The translations under genes and the position numbers were made by a program. From assembly GCA_017798125.1 (NCBI GenBank), contig CP059070.1, positions 558,001 through 622,000 on the forward strand: a DNA stretch of 64,000 nt, read 5' to 3'. The DNA comes from Cryomorphaceae bacterium. GTDB lineage: Bacteria > Bacteroidota > Bacteroidia > Flavobacteriales > ECT2AJA-044. Shown here one piece after another: positions 7,239 to 14,219 of this stretch. The notes beneath the pieces are model-generated. The model was not told where the DNA came from. It searched no databases and saw nothing but the letters and a program-made list of their open reading frames with translations. Numbering within the stretch: position 1 is the first letter of the stretch; every line of letters starts with the position of its first letter.

Positions 7239-8518
7239 AATTCAGGTATAATTCGCGTCCAATTGGACAAGTGGTGGTATCCTTCGTGCTGCGAAGAAAG
7301 TACATTTTTATACAAGACCTCGCCGTCCTTCAACACCCACAAAACAGAGCTGTTTTGTTCCTCAACAAAGACAGACCCATCAGGCAACCAATCGGCCAGA
7401 CTTTCAGTTGTCGAGTAAATGCGGTTGGCCTCAAACGTTTCTTTCTCGATGAATTCAACCTCATCCGTATCGAGGTGGTAAAAGACAATATTGGAGTAGT
7501 GATCCCCCGCATTTTTGCGCTCCAATCCAATCGGCAAATTGGTCTTGGTCTTCTGCCAGGTCACATGGGCGTTGTTGTTGAAGATGCTCAAGGTCGAATC
7601 ATTCACTACATCGACATCGTGCTGGGTATAAAACGGACCCTCCAATACGCGGATCACCTCACCCGTTGAAGGGCGGTAGTGCATGACCACGCTGATGCAC
7701 CGCATGCTCAAAAACAGATCTCCCTTTTTCCAATACGGTCCGTCGGCCAGTACGGGCTCCACATCGTTCAAATGCAGCGGATCCCAGGCCTGCCCGGTTT
7801 TCATCAACAAATGGGTCAAGTCGTTTTCCACCAGAATATCGGTCAGCGACTTGTGGTAGAGGATATGACCTGTCTTGGGGTCAATCTGACTCACCGTATT
7901 GTCAATGTAGTTCAAGTCTCTTCCGTTGAGCTTGACCAGACCTCGATATATGATGAATCCCTTGGGCTCCTTGTCGTAGGTACAGGCCCAGATCATACTG
8001 TCGGCATCAAAGTTCAGCCCGTGGTGGTGAGCAATGGTGTCTTGTTTCCACAGCCGTTCACCTTTTGCATTGACAGCAAACAGTCCGGTGACCCCATTTA
8101 GAGAATAGATTAAATCCCGGTTTCGGGTCATGATCGGGTGGATGATCCGGTTCTGCGCGCGCTGGATATTGGTGATGGTCCAAGAATGCGCTACGGAATC
8201 ATTCCGGAAGTTCAAGACGTCCAACTTTCGCTCAAAGTCGCCGGTGGAATAGGTGACCAATCCCCAAACATCTCGGTCCAGGCGATTGATGGGCTCAAAA
8301 TTCTCCGGTGTAGGCACAAAGGTCTTGGGCAGCTCTTTGACTTCTTCAACCGTCTCTTCAAAGAGGTCGAAGAAACTCACAAAGGTGACCACGGTCGAGT
8401 TCACCTTGGGCCCCCATCCCAAGTCACCTTTGACAGCGCCTTTGACCACCCATCCGAAAGCGGAGAGCAGGAAAAGAACCACAACGGTTCGAGCAAAAAT
8501 CAGGATTACGCGCTGCAT
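7235..8518 (-). CDS. Arylsulfotransferase (ASST)-like propeller protein
   Basis: From the ATG at 8518 the product is 427 aa, with one N-terminal membrane anchor (RVILIFARTVVVLFLLSAF) and a beta-propeller-like body. Features of the ASST/arylsulfotransferase family include repeated N-G-x-x-G-L-F-A-V blade phrases, HHHGLNFDADSMIWA (164-178), HLNDVEPV (249-256) and QHDVDVVNDSTLSIFNNN (299-316). ASST enzymes are PAPS-independent and move sulfate between phenolic esters through a catalytic histidine. Whether this protein is an enzyme or only shares the fold is open. A perfect -7 box (TACCTTTG) lies five bases before this start. It is the first gene of the sulfotransfer cassette. Confidence 0.72.
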   Translation of the reverse strand: MQRVILIFARTVVVLFLLSAFGWVVKGAVKGDLGWGPKVNSTVVTFVSFFDLFEETVEEVKELPKTFVPTPENFEPINRLDRDVWGLVTYSTGDFERKLDVLNFRNDSVAHSWTITNIQRAQNRIIHPIMTRNRDLIYSLNGVTGLFAVNAKGERLWKQDTIAHHHGLNFDADSMIWACTYDKEPKGFIIYRGLVKLNGRDLNYIDNTVSQIDPKTGHILYHKSLTDILVENDLTHLLMKTGQAWDPLHLNDVEPVLADGPYWKKGDLFLSMRCISVVMHYRPSTGEVIRVLEGPFYTQHDVDVVNDSTLSIFNNNAHVTWQKTKTNLPIGLERKNAGDHYSNIVFYHLDTDEVEFIEKETFEANRIYSTTESLADWLPDGSVFVEEQNSSVLWVLKDGEVLYKNVLSSQHEGYHHLSNWTRIIPEL

Positions 8519-8523
8519 GGCCG

Positions 8524-8531
8524 CAAAGGTA
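8524..8531 (-). promoter_or_regulatory. -7 box of the sulfotransfer cassette
   Basis: The minus strand reads TACCTTTG, five bases before the ATG at 8518. This would make the transcript leaderless or nearly so, and supports the 8518 start over the in-frame start at 8566. Confidence 0.55.
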
Positions 8532-8556
8532 AGGAAAGCCCCACGAAACGTGGGGC
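8531..8556 (-). terminator. Terminator after tRNA-Arg(CCT)
   Basis: On the minus strand the sequence forms GCCCCACG-TTT-CGTGGGGC followed by TTTCCTT, 18 bases beyond the tRNA 3' end. The T-run is broken, so strength is uncertain. Confidence 0.6.
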
Positions 8557-8574
8557 GGATTCTCAATGCACTTG

Positions 8575-8646
8575 TAGCCCCGCCGCGACTCGAACGCGGA
8601 TCAAAAGTTTAGGAAACTTCTATTCTATCCCTTGAACTACGGGGCC
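8575..8646 (-). tRNA. tRNA-Arg(CCT)
   Basis: The minus strand folds as a cloverleaf: acceptor GGCCCCG/CGGGGCT with discriminator A, anticodon stem GAAGT/ACTTT with loop TTCCTAA (anticodon CCT), and T stem CCGCG/CGCGG with loop TTCGAGT. CCA is not encoded. A near-consensus -7 box lies just upstream. Confidence 0.92.
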
Positions 8647-8656
8647 AATTTCGTTT

Positions 8657-8664
8657 TAAAGATA
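8657..8664 (-). promoter_or_regulatory. Probable -7 box for tRNA-Arg(CCT)
   Basis: The minus strand reads TATCTTTA, one base off TAnnTTTG, 10 bases before the tRNA. A copy of the dispersed hairpin repeat (8672-8688) sits directly upstream, where the -33 element would lie. Confidence 0.45.
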
Positions 8665-8671
8665 ATTTTTT

Positions 8672-8688
8672 GCGCCTACGGCGCGATG
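8672..8688 (-). repeat. Dispersed hairpin repeat, intergenic copy between two tRNAs
   Basis: The minus strand reads CATC-GCGCC-GTA-GGCGC. The 5-bp arms with variable pair C/G match the family consensus ATC-GNGCC-GTA-GGCN'C. It lies between the tRNA-Val terminator and the tRNA-Arg -7 box. Confidence 0.7.
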
Positions 8689-8710
8689 CTCCACCTCAAG
8701 CCGCTCGCAA

Positions 8711-8737
8711 ACAAAAACTGCCACCCGAAGGTGGCAG
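8711..8737 (-). terminator. Terminator after tRNA-Val(GAC)
   Basis: The minus strand forms CTGCCACC-TTCG-GGTGGCAG followed by TTTTTGT. An 8-bp stem with a stable TTCG loop and a T-run make this a strong intrinsic terminator. Confidence 0.85.
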
Positions 8738-8755
8738 ACTTATGGAATGGCTTGG

Positions 8756-8830
8756 TGGGTAATACTGGATTCGAACCAGTGACCTCCGCCCTGTCAAGAC
8801 GGCGCTCTAAACCAACTGAGCTAATTACCC
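8756..8830 (-). tRNA. tRNA-Val(GAC)
   Basis: Minus-strand cloverleaf with acceptor GGGTAAT/ATTACCC plus discriminator A, D arm GCTC/GAGC, anticodon stem CCGTC/GGCGG with loop TTGACAG (anticodon GAC), and T arm ACTGG/CCAGT. CCA is not encoded. A perfect -7 box lies 12 bases upstream. Confidence 0.92.
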
Positions 8831-8842
8831 AATGAAGGACGC

Positions 8843-8850
8843 CAAAGATA
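8843..8850 (-). promoter_or_regulatory. -7 box for tRNA-Val(GAC)
   Basis: The minus strand reads TATCTTTG, 12 bases before the tRNA 5' end, the expected distance for a tRNA promoter. No clear -33 TTG was seen. Confidence 0.6.
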
Positions 8851-8901
8851 ATGCTTTCCAAGAATAAAGAGTTCAGGATGGAAATTAAAAACTCAATCCT
8901 G

Positions 8902-8909
8902 TACCTTTG
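8902..8909 (+). promoter_or_regulatory. -7 box for tRNA-Arg(CCG)
   Basis: The sequence reads TACCTTTG, nine bases before the tRNA. This matches TAnnTTTG exactly. No clear -33 TTG was seen. Confidence 0.6.
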
Positions 8910-8918
8910 CCCCTCGCT

Positions 8919-8990
8919 GGCCCCGTAGTAGAATGGATACTACGTAGGTCTCCGGAACCTAAGATCCAGGTTCGATTCCTGGCGGGGTCA
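8919..8990 (+). tRNA. tRNA-Arg(CCG)
   Basis: Plus-strand cloverleaf with acceptor GGCCCCG/CGGGGTC plus discriminator A, D stem GTAG/CTAC, anticodon stem TAGGT/ACCTA with loop CTCCGGA (anticodon CCG), and T arm CCAGG/CCTGG. CCA is not encoded. It is divergent from tRNA-Val(GAC). Confidence 0.92.
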
Positions 8991-8997
8991 CGAAAAG

Positions 8998-9030
8998 GAA
9001 AAAGCCGACTCGATGAGTCGGCTTTTTTGG
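8998..9030. terminator. Bidirectional terminator between tRNA-Arg(CCG) and a convergent gene
   Basis: AAAGCCGACTC-GAT-GAGTCGGCTTT followed by TTT on the plus strand, with A-rich sequence on the other side. It can end the tRNA transcript and the minus-strand barrel gene at 9055. Confidence 0.85.
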
Positions 9031-9054
9031 TTTAGGTTCTATACTTCTTTGGTG

Positions 9055-9504
9055 TTATCCACCCAATCGGTAACGAACGTTGAATCCCCAACCTCCGCTT
9101 TCAAAATCTGTGTCCTCAATCAGACGAAGAGCTGGGCGATAATCAATACTTAAGGACAGTGGAATAGTGTTGAATTGATACTCTAATCCTGCCTCAAAAG
9201 GAATGGCCAAGCGGAAAGGATCATCCAACCCCAAGCCAACTCCCGCTCCGAGGTACCAGCTAAAGGCTTCTCCACCGAGAGGGCGATACAAAAAGTCATA
9301 AAGAGCGTCCACATAAATCCCCCCGTCAGCAAATGCCAAATCGGCGTGAACACGACTAAACTGACCTACCGGCCCAACATAATCCAAGGCGACCCCGGTA
9401 TTGCCGGTAAAGCCTCCAAAACGGACTCCGAGCTCATGCCCTTGTCCAAAACTAAAGCCCACTGTTCCGAGAACGAAGGCTACAATTAATAAGGTTCTTT
9501 TCAT
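9055..9504 (-). CDS. Small outer-membrane beta-barrel protein
   Basis: A 149-aa product with a signal peptide (MKRTLLIVAFVLGTVGFSFGQ) and alternating hydrophobic/polar strands ending in an aromatic-rich strand (GWGFNVRYRLGG), the pattern of small 8-stranded porin-like barrels. A strand-turn phrase, YLGAGVGLGLDDPFR, is typical of such proteins in Bacteroidota. Function cannot be read from the sequence. It lies 28 bases downstream of the flippase gene on the same strand, but has its own signal peptide and probably an unrelated role. Confidence 0.7.
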   Translation of the reverse strand: MKRTLLIVAFVLGTVGFSFGQGHELGVRFGGFTGNTGVALDYVGPVGQFSRVHADLAFADGGIYVDALYDFLYRPLGGEAFSWYLGAGVGLGLDDPFRLAIPFEAGLEYQFNTIPLSLSIDYRPALRLIEDTDFESGGWGFNVRYRLGG

Positions 9505-9532
9505 CTTTTATGGGTTTAGTTGAGTGTTGAAT

Positions 9533-10873
9533 TTACACTTTTTTACGAATCAATAGGAAAATTTTCTGGTACATGGCGCCTACTCCGAGCAGAGTGCGAA
9601 GCGGATTTGTACCGAGTTTTTTGGCCAGATACCACTGGTTGTAGATGAAGCCCACACCGTAGGTGGCGAGGGTTCCGTAGGCAGCTCCTATCGTGCCGTA
9701 GGCACTGATGAAGAGGTAATTAAAGAGGATGTTTAAAATCGCTGAGAACAGGACAAAATAGAAGTTGACCTTCTGAAGTCCAATGGCATCCAGGACGACT
9801 CCAAACTGCCGGGCATAGGGGATAAAAAGGGTGTAGAAAATGGTCACCCTCAAAATATCTACCGTGTCTAAATACTTTGGGCCAGCCAAGACATTGATGA
9901 TGAATTCCGGAAAAATGAGCACGATTAGAGCGGTGGGTAGGGTGAGCGCCATAATCCCCGAGACACTTTGCTCATACAGTTCCGTGGCCACCTTGATGCC
10001 TTCTTCCCTAACGCGTTTGGTGAGTTCCGGAAAGAGCATGCTCGCTACAGAGAGTGTAGGAACCTCGACCAAAGAGGAGATGCGAATAGCTGGATTGTAG
10101 GCGGCCACTGCCGAGGTGCCAATCATACCGCCCAGGAACCACTGATCAATATTCTTCAAGGACTGAGCGCTGACATTGGTTCCAAAAGTGTACTTCCCAT
10201 AGTGGAACAAATCGCTGGCCGTTTCCCGATCCCATTTCATTTTAAGAGGAGCCAAGAACCGAGTTAGGATCCAGCCCACTAAGGCACCGACTCCTTGAAA
10301 GACGACAAAGGCGATCGATAGCTCAGTCAAATCAATCGGCATATCGGTGAACCAGAGTATCGCGATGTAGCCCGTGAACCCACCTCGTCGAATGAAATGA
10401 GACCAAAAGAATCCACGAAAAGTCCGGTTGGCTTGACCTAGGTATTCGAAATGCCAGAAAAAAGGAGCCAAGAAGGAGCCAACAATCTGGATGTAGAGCA
10501 TTTGAGCTAATTCCGAGGCTCCCCAGAGCGATTCCGCCGGTTGGGCCAGAGTCAAAAAGAGCAGGGCTTGAATGACCGAGAAGATCATGCTCAGTCCAAA
10601 GCTACTCCCTTTGATCTTGGTCTTTTCTTCTTCGGAGTTAGCGTGATTAATGCCGCGAATTAAGCCGTTCCTCAAGAATCCATTCCGGAGTACTTCCAAT
10701 ATGGTGATGACACTGATGAACAAGGCGAGTGTTCCAAACTCTTCCTTGGTCGTGGCCCGGGCGAGGATTAAGAAGTTGACCAAGCCAAAGGCCATGGTGC
10801 TGAATCGCTGTCCTATGGTGTAGACTCCCGATCTCAGCCAGTAATTGCCTTTGATTTTGGAGGAAACACCCAT
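9533..10873 (-). CDS. Polysaccharide flippase (Wzx/MATE-like)
   Basis: The 446-aa product has about 12 membrane helices across its whole length. The N-terminus (YTIGQRFSTMAFGLVNFLILARATTKEEFGTLAL) is typical of Wzx/RfbX polysaccharide exporters, which move lipid-linked sugar units across the inner membrane. Its ATG overlaps the stop of the upstream sulfotransferase gene (TAATG at 10873), so the two are co-translated. The pairing suggests that the exported glycan is sulfated, or that the sulfotransferase acts on the same lipid-linked unit (inference). Confidence 0.88.
   Translation of the reverse strand: MGVSSKIKGNYWLRSGVYTIGQRFSTMAFGLVNFLILARATTKEEFGTLALFISVITILEVLRNGFLRNGLIRGINHANSEEEKTKIKGSSFGLSMIFSVIQALLFLTLAQPAESLWGASELAQMLYIQIVGSFLAPFFWHFEYLGQANRTFRGFFWSHFIRRGGFTGYIAILWFTDMPIDLTELSIAFVVFQGVGALVGWILTRFLAPLKMKWDRETASDLFHYGKYTFGTNVSAQSLKNIDQWFLGGMIGTSAVAAYNPAIRISSLVEVPTLSVASMLFPELTKRVREEGIKVATELYEQSVSGIMALTLPTALIVLIFPEFIINVLAGPKYLDTVDILRVTIFYTLFIPYARQFGVVLDAIGLQKVNFYFVLFSAILNILFNYLFISAYGTIGAAYGTLATYGVGFIYNQWYLAKKLGTNPLRTLLGVGAMYQKIFLLIRKKV
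9691..9706 (+). repeat. Possible hairpin repeat inside the flippase gene
   Basis: The plus strand reads ATC (from 9690)-GTGCC-GTA-GGCAC, a full match to the dispersed repeat. However, two other CCGTAGG strings (9657-9663 and 9675-9681) lie within 45 bases and arise from the repeated Ala-Tyr-Gly-Thr coding pattern, so chance is possible for this copy. Confidence 0.4.
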
Positions 10874-11667
10874 TAATCGAGAAAGCTTTGGTATCCAGAG
10901 TCTCGCAAGGCATGTTCCACTTCATCGGCATTGGCGATGAATCCAGAGAGTTTCTTGGTTGTGATTTTTTTCAACGCCGCTTCGGGCTCGTGGTAGTCCA
11001 ATTCAAGGAAGCTGAAAACGCGTCGCATGGTTTCCGGGTGCTTGGTGTTGTCCTCGAGGTCCTTTTCATACGATACGTAGAGAAAGTCCAATCCTTCGAG
11101 CACCTCGGCTTCAAAGCGATCTAATGAAGCGGACCGACCCAATTGAACCAGGAGGTCATCAACGTCCAGGTGCATTTTCTCCAAAGGTGCATTTTGACTT
11201 CCCTTCGCGGCGTGGTAGGTCATTCGGTGCTCAGCGTACAGCCGTGAAAGAACTTGCCGCAAGTTGTTCTCGCGCCGCAAGTGAATGAGTTTGTAGCCAT
11301 CATCTATCAAAGCTTGTAAGAAGGCCTTAGGATCGGGAAGGTCCTGAAGGTCTCGAAGCTGATAACTCAGCAACTTGAACCCATAGACGGCTTTCGGGGA
11401 AAGTCGCTCCCGTGTTCGGACTCGATTTTTGGTTTGAAGTACTTTCTTATTCAGGATCTCGCCATCACAGAAAAGATCTGGATGGGAATTCATCAAGCTG
11501 ACCAGGAGGGTTGTGCCCGAGCGACCTTTGCCAAACAAGACAAATTTGGCCTCAACTTTCCTTCCTTTCAAAGCCGCCTTAATCGAGTCTTTCGCCTGAA
11601 GGACATACCCCGCAACATGGATGCTTAGCCACTTCTTGGATTCGAATAAAAGCCGCTTAAGGGACAT
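10873..11667 (-). CDS. Sulfotransferase family protein
   Basis: The 264-aa product carries the 5'-phosphosulfate loop FVLFGKGRSGTTLLVSLMNS (about residues 42-61) and the conserved HPDLFCDGEIL that follows in this family. A basic 3'-phosphate region includes KLIHLRRENNLRQVLSRL (about 131-148). It lacks the membrane helices of the sulfotransferase at 5716. It is the first gene of a two-gene unit with the flippase (TAATG overlap), so a glycan or lipid-linked sugar is the likely acceptor (inference). It resembles Stf0-type or carbohydrate sulfotransferases, but the exact group is not settled. Confidence 0.85.
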   Translation of the reverse strand: MSLKRLLFESKKWLSIHVAGYVLQAKDSIKAALKGRKVEAKFVLFGKGRSGTTLLVSLMNSHPDLFCDGEILNKKVLQTKNRVRTRERLSPKAVYGFKLLSYQLRDLQDLPDPKAFLQALIDDGYKLIHLRRENNLRQVLSRLYAEHRMTYHAAKGSQNAPLEKMHLDVDDLLVQLGRSASLDRFEAEVLEGLDFLYVSYEKDLEDNTKHPETMRRVFSFLELDYHEPEAALKKITTKKLSGFIANADEVEHALRDSGYQSFLD

Positions 11668-11703
11668 GGGTTGAGGAATAGGTTCGCTCTAAGTTAGGAC
11701 AAC

Positions 11704-12324
11704 TTATTGGAACTTTTGGATGATCCGATCCAATGAAAGAATCGAGGACCCTGGGGTCAAGTGATAGGCATTCAGGCCCGCTTCTTTTGCTCCTTCGACG
11801 TGCTGAGGCGAATCATCAATGAATAAGGTCTCCGATGGTTCCATACCGAGTTCCTCCATGATTTCTTCGAAAATCTCGATTTCGGGTTTCCGGTATCCCA
11901 CAAGGTGACTGTAGTAGGTACGTTCGAAGATGTACTCAAACTCGCTGTACTCGTGACCAAACTTCTCGTAGATCTTGTCCAGATGAATTTCGTTGGTGTT
12001 ACTCAGCAAGACCAGTCGATATTCATCGCGCATATCATCCAGCAGATTGATGTGCTTCTGGGGTAGATCCAAGAGCATCGCATTCCAAGCATCGTTGATT
12101 TGGTCATCACTTAGATCTTTACCACTGATGTTGCGGATTTCGTCGCGAAATTCATCGGCGCTTAGGTCACCAGTTTCAAACAAGTCAAACGTTTCGGATT
12201 GCTTGAGCTGTGAGTAGCGATTCTCAAAGTCGTCAAACCCAAGTTTCTTGAAGGCCTCTTCGGTACGGCGGTAATCGATCTCTAAAAGAACACCGCCAAG
12301 GTCGAGGATAAGGTTGCGAATCAT
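11704..12324 (-). CDS. HAD-superfamily hydrolase (subfamily IA)
   Basis: From the ATG at 12324 (MIRNLILDLGGVLLE) the product is 206 aa. HAD motifs are in order: DLGGV near the N-terminus, LLSNTNEIH (motif II) at about residue 105, GYRKPEIEIF (motif III lysine) at about 140 and LFIDDSPQHVEGAKEAG (motif IV) at about 164. The helical cap between motifs I and II is of the IA type, as in phosphatases acting on small sugar phosphates or nucleotides. Motif I has G where many phosphatases have a second Asp (DLGGV), as in the YihX/epoxide-hydrolase-N group. The substrate is unknown. Confidence 0.88.
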   Translation of the reverse strand: MIRNLILDLGGVLLEIDYRRTEEAFKKLGFDDFENRYSQLKQSETFDLFETGDLSADEFRDEIRNISGKDLSDDQINDAWNAMLLDLPQKHINLLDDMRDEYRLVLLSNTNEIHLDKIYEKFGHEYSEFEYIFERTYYSHLVGYRKPEIEIFEEIMEELGMEPSETLFIDDSPQHVEGAKEAGLNAYHLTPGSSILSLDRIIQKFQ

Positions 12325-12365
12325 TCGGTAGGTGGTTACTCTTTGCAAGATAGTCTTTGAAGGTC

Positions 12366-12373
12366 TAACTTTG
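12366..12373 (+). promoter_or_regulatory. Promoter of tRNA-Met
   Basis: TAACTTTG matches TAnnTTTG exactly, 15 bases before the tRNA. A TTG at 12343-12345 lies 20 bases upstream, the expected -33 spacing. Confidence 0.6.
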
Positions 12374-12388
12374 CAAGACTTTTTTGCT

Positions 12389-12462
12389 GGTCCTATAGCT
12401 CAGTTGGTTAGAGCAACAGACTCATAATCTGTGGGTCGCAGGTTCAAGCCCTGCTGGGACCA
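12389..12462 (+). tRNA. tRNA-Met(CAT)
   Basis: Plus-strand cloverleaf with acceptor GGTCCTA/TGGGACC plus discriminator A, D arm GCTC/GAGC, anticodon stem ACAGA/TCTGT with loop CTCATAA, and T arm GCAGG/CCTGC. The anticodon is CAT. Elongator Met is more likely than initiator, because the acceptor is fully paired. An Ile2 tRNA (lysidine-modified) cannot be excluded by eye. Confidence 0.9.
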
Positions 12463-12590
12463 CAACCAGAAGCGAAGCCCGTTCCGCGAATGCGGGGCGG
12501 GTTTTTTCGATTGACAGAAGCCGAGCTTGCTTAGGACTTCTGGAAAAAGAGAAAAATAACGAGCGCAGCGAGGGCTTCGCTTCTGTTGTG
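12461..12590. repeat. Imperfect inverted repeat flanking the tRNA-Met terminator
   Basis: The 20 bases at 12461-12480 (starting in the last tRNA base) reappear inverted at 12572-12590 with one base deleted. The 13-base core AGAAGCGAAGCCC is perfect. The two arms enclose the tRNA terminator and about 65 bases of unassigned sequence. Confidence 0.6.
12478..12507 (+). terminator. Terminator after tRNA-Met
   Basis: A 10-bp stem, CCCGTTCCGC-GAAT-GCGGGGCGGG (two G-T pairs), followed by TTTTTT. Confidence 0.85.
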
Positions 12591-12612
12591 AAGCCCCCCT
12601 TATTTCAGCTTC

Positions 12613-12657
12613 TTGCCGCGGTAGCGGCAAAACCCCTGCAAGCGAGTCGGGGTTTTT
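12613..12657. terminator. Double hairpin, probable bidirectional terminator
   Basis: TTGCCGC-GGTA-GCGGCAA (12613-12630) is followed by AAAACCCC (12629-12636) pairing with GGGGTTTT (12649-12656). T-runs on both strands suggest termination of the minus-strand gene that ends at 12668. Confidence 0.6.
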
Positions 12658-12667
12658 CGTCGGACGC

Positions 12668-14143
12668 TTAGCGGACCAAGGTGAGAAACCCGGTCAGGTC
12701 CTTCAATCCTTCGACCGAAAGAACATAGTAATAAGTGCCCTCTGAAAGATCTCGAGGAGACCAGTCATTCAAGTAGTTAATTCGGTCGTATACCTTGGTT
12801 CCCCAACGGTTGTAAACGCGAAAGGTATTCAGGCGGCCAGCGAGTCCTTGAATGATGAAGACATCATTGTTTCCGTCTCCATTGGGAGAAAAAACATTGG
12901 GAACCTGAATCGTACAGCCTTCCAACTCATCAGTCAAGGTAATGCGCTCGCGAGAAGAACAGCCTTCTTCATCTTCCACTTCAAGATCGTAGTCTCCTGG
13001 ACCTAGTCGATCAAAATAACCCGAAGTGAAGAAGTCCAATCCGTTCAGCGAATACTGCAAAGCACCCGTACCTCCGGTCGCCGAAAAAGCGATGATTCCG
13101 TTGATCTTTCCGCAATTAGGGTTTGTCGCCTCATCAAGGTTTATGGATATGGGCTCCGTACCGATGATCTCTACCTTAATCGAATCAAGACAACCTCGAG
13201 CATCTTGAACACGGACGGAGTACACCCCGGAAGGAAGATCATTGAATTCAACGGTTGATTCGAAAGGCACACCGTTCAGTTGGTAGGAATACGGGGGCTG
13301 TCCTCCGCGCGCATCAATGAAGATGGAACCGCGCCCACATGCAGAACTAAATTGAGTGCTGTCTAAATTCAGTTTGGGCAAGGAGGCCAAATACTCCTTT
13401 TTGGACGCCGATCCAACGGCATTTCCCGGCAGGGTGCTCACAAAGGAGTAACTGGCAGACGACCAATCGTATTCAACGAGTGTCGAAAATCCGTTTTTAT
13501 CAATATCGTAGACCGTCATGAAGGTCCGTTCGTTTCCGCAGCCATCCGAAATAGTCGAGAGACCGTTGTCCGGAATAAATGGACCACCCAACAAACCCGC
13601 AATACCTGTGCTGCTGATTGGAGGTGACAAATCTACCCGAGCCAGTGAGTCTGGATTTCCGAGCGTCGTGTAGAGCTCCCCATCGTAAAAGGTTAAATCG
13701 CCTACAATGCTTCTTCCCAGATTTCCAAGCTCAACGACTTGGTTGCCGGTCAGGCTGTAGGTGAAGATTCGGCCATTGGCATTTCCGGCATAGAAGATAC
13801 CATTGGCATCCGTTGTCAAGGCCCGGTAATTGGAAGAGCCCGCCTGAGGAGGAAAGTTGGTCACCTGAGTTATTGCTCCAGAAAGGGTATCAACTTCATA
13901 CAGCTCACCAAAAACGGACAAGACGTATAGCGAACCGTTGGGATGAAAGCTGATGTCTGTTCCGTTTTGCTGCCAGATGGGTTGATGGGTGACGTAGAGT
14001 GTCGCCGTTCCTGTTGCCACTTCTATTCGGAAAATTTGATTGTCGTCATTGTAGTGATAGAGGTTCTGACCACTAACGGAATGCACAACGCACAGCGCCA
14101 TGAAGACAAAGAATCGTGTGAGTAGGGATACCGTGGAACGCAT
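12668..14143 (-). CDS. T9SS type B (gliding-motility C-terminal domain) secreted protein with SprB-like repeats
   Basis: A 491-aa product with a signal peptide (cleaved near SVSGQ), an N-terminal half of propeller-like repeats (DANGIFYAGNANGRIFTYS and similar), then two SprB-type repeats (about 270-325 with GGQPPYSYQLNG, and 345-400 with GGTGALQYSLNGLDF). It ends in a gliding-motility-associated C-terminal domain starting at IQVPNVFSPNGDGNNDVF. Such C-terminal domains target proteins for type IX secretion and attachment. Substrate or function beyond adhesion is unknown. It is divergent from the GH16 enzyme at 14220 but not clearly part of the glycan locus. Confidence 0.87.
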   Translation of the reverse strand: MRSTVSLLTRFFVFMALCVVHSVSGQNLYHYNDDNQIFRIEVATGTATLYVTHQPIWQQNGTDISFHPNGSLYVLSVFGELYEVDTLSGAITQVTNFPPQAGSSNYRALTTDANGIFYAGNANGRIFTYSLTGNQVVELGNLGRSIVGDLTFYDGELYTTLGNPDSLARVDLSPPISSTGIAGLLGGPFIPDNGLSTISDGCGNERTFMTVYDIDKNGFSTLVEYDWSSASYSFVSTLPGNAVGSASKKEYLASLPKLNLDSTQFSSACGRGSIFIDARGGQPPYSYQLNGVPFESTVEFNDLPSGVYSVRVQDARGCLDSIKVEIIGTEPISINLDEATNPNCGKINGIIAFSATGGTGALQYSLNGLDFFTSGYFDRLGPGDYDLEVEDEEGCSSRERITLTDELEGCTIQVPNVFSPNGDGNNDVFIIQGLAGRLNTFRVYNRWGTKVYDRINYLNDWSPRDLSEGTYYYVLSVEGLKDLTGFLTLVR

Positions 14144-14219
14144 AACAGTTGGTTAACCCCCTGTATATGAAGATGTTCAATTTCCCGCCCAACCCTTTAA
14201 AAACGTATTGCGTACATTT

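Noticed and set aside
9650-9706. Three CCGTAGG strings within 60 bases in the flippase gene
   Set aside because: They come from the repeated Ala-Tyr-Gly-Thr coding pattern of this family. Only the last one has the full flanks of the hairpin repeat, and even that could be chance.
12400-12630. Minus-strand frame of 76 codons across tRNA-Met
   Set aside because: It runs through the tRNA and its terminator and has no recognisable protein features. The same reasoning removes the frame across tRNA-Val at 8676-8861.
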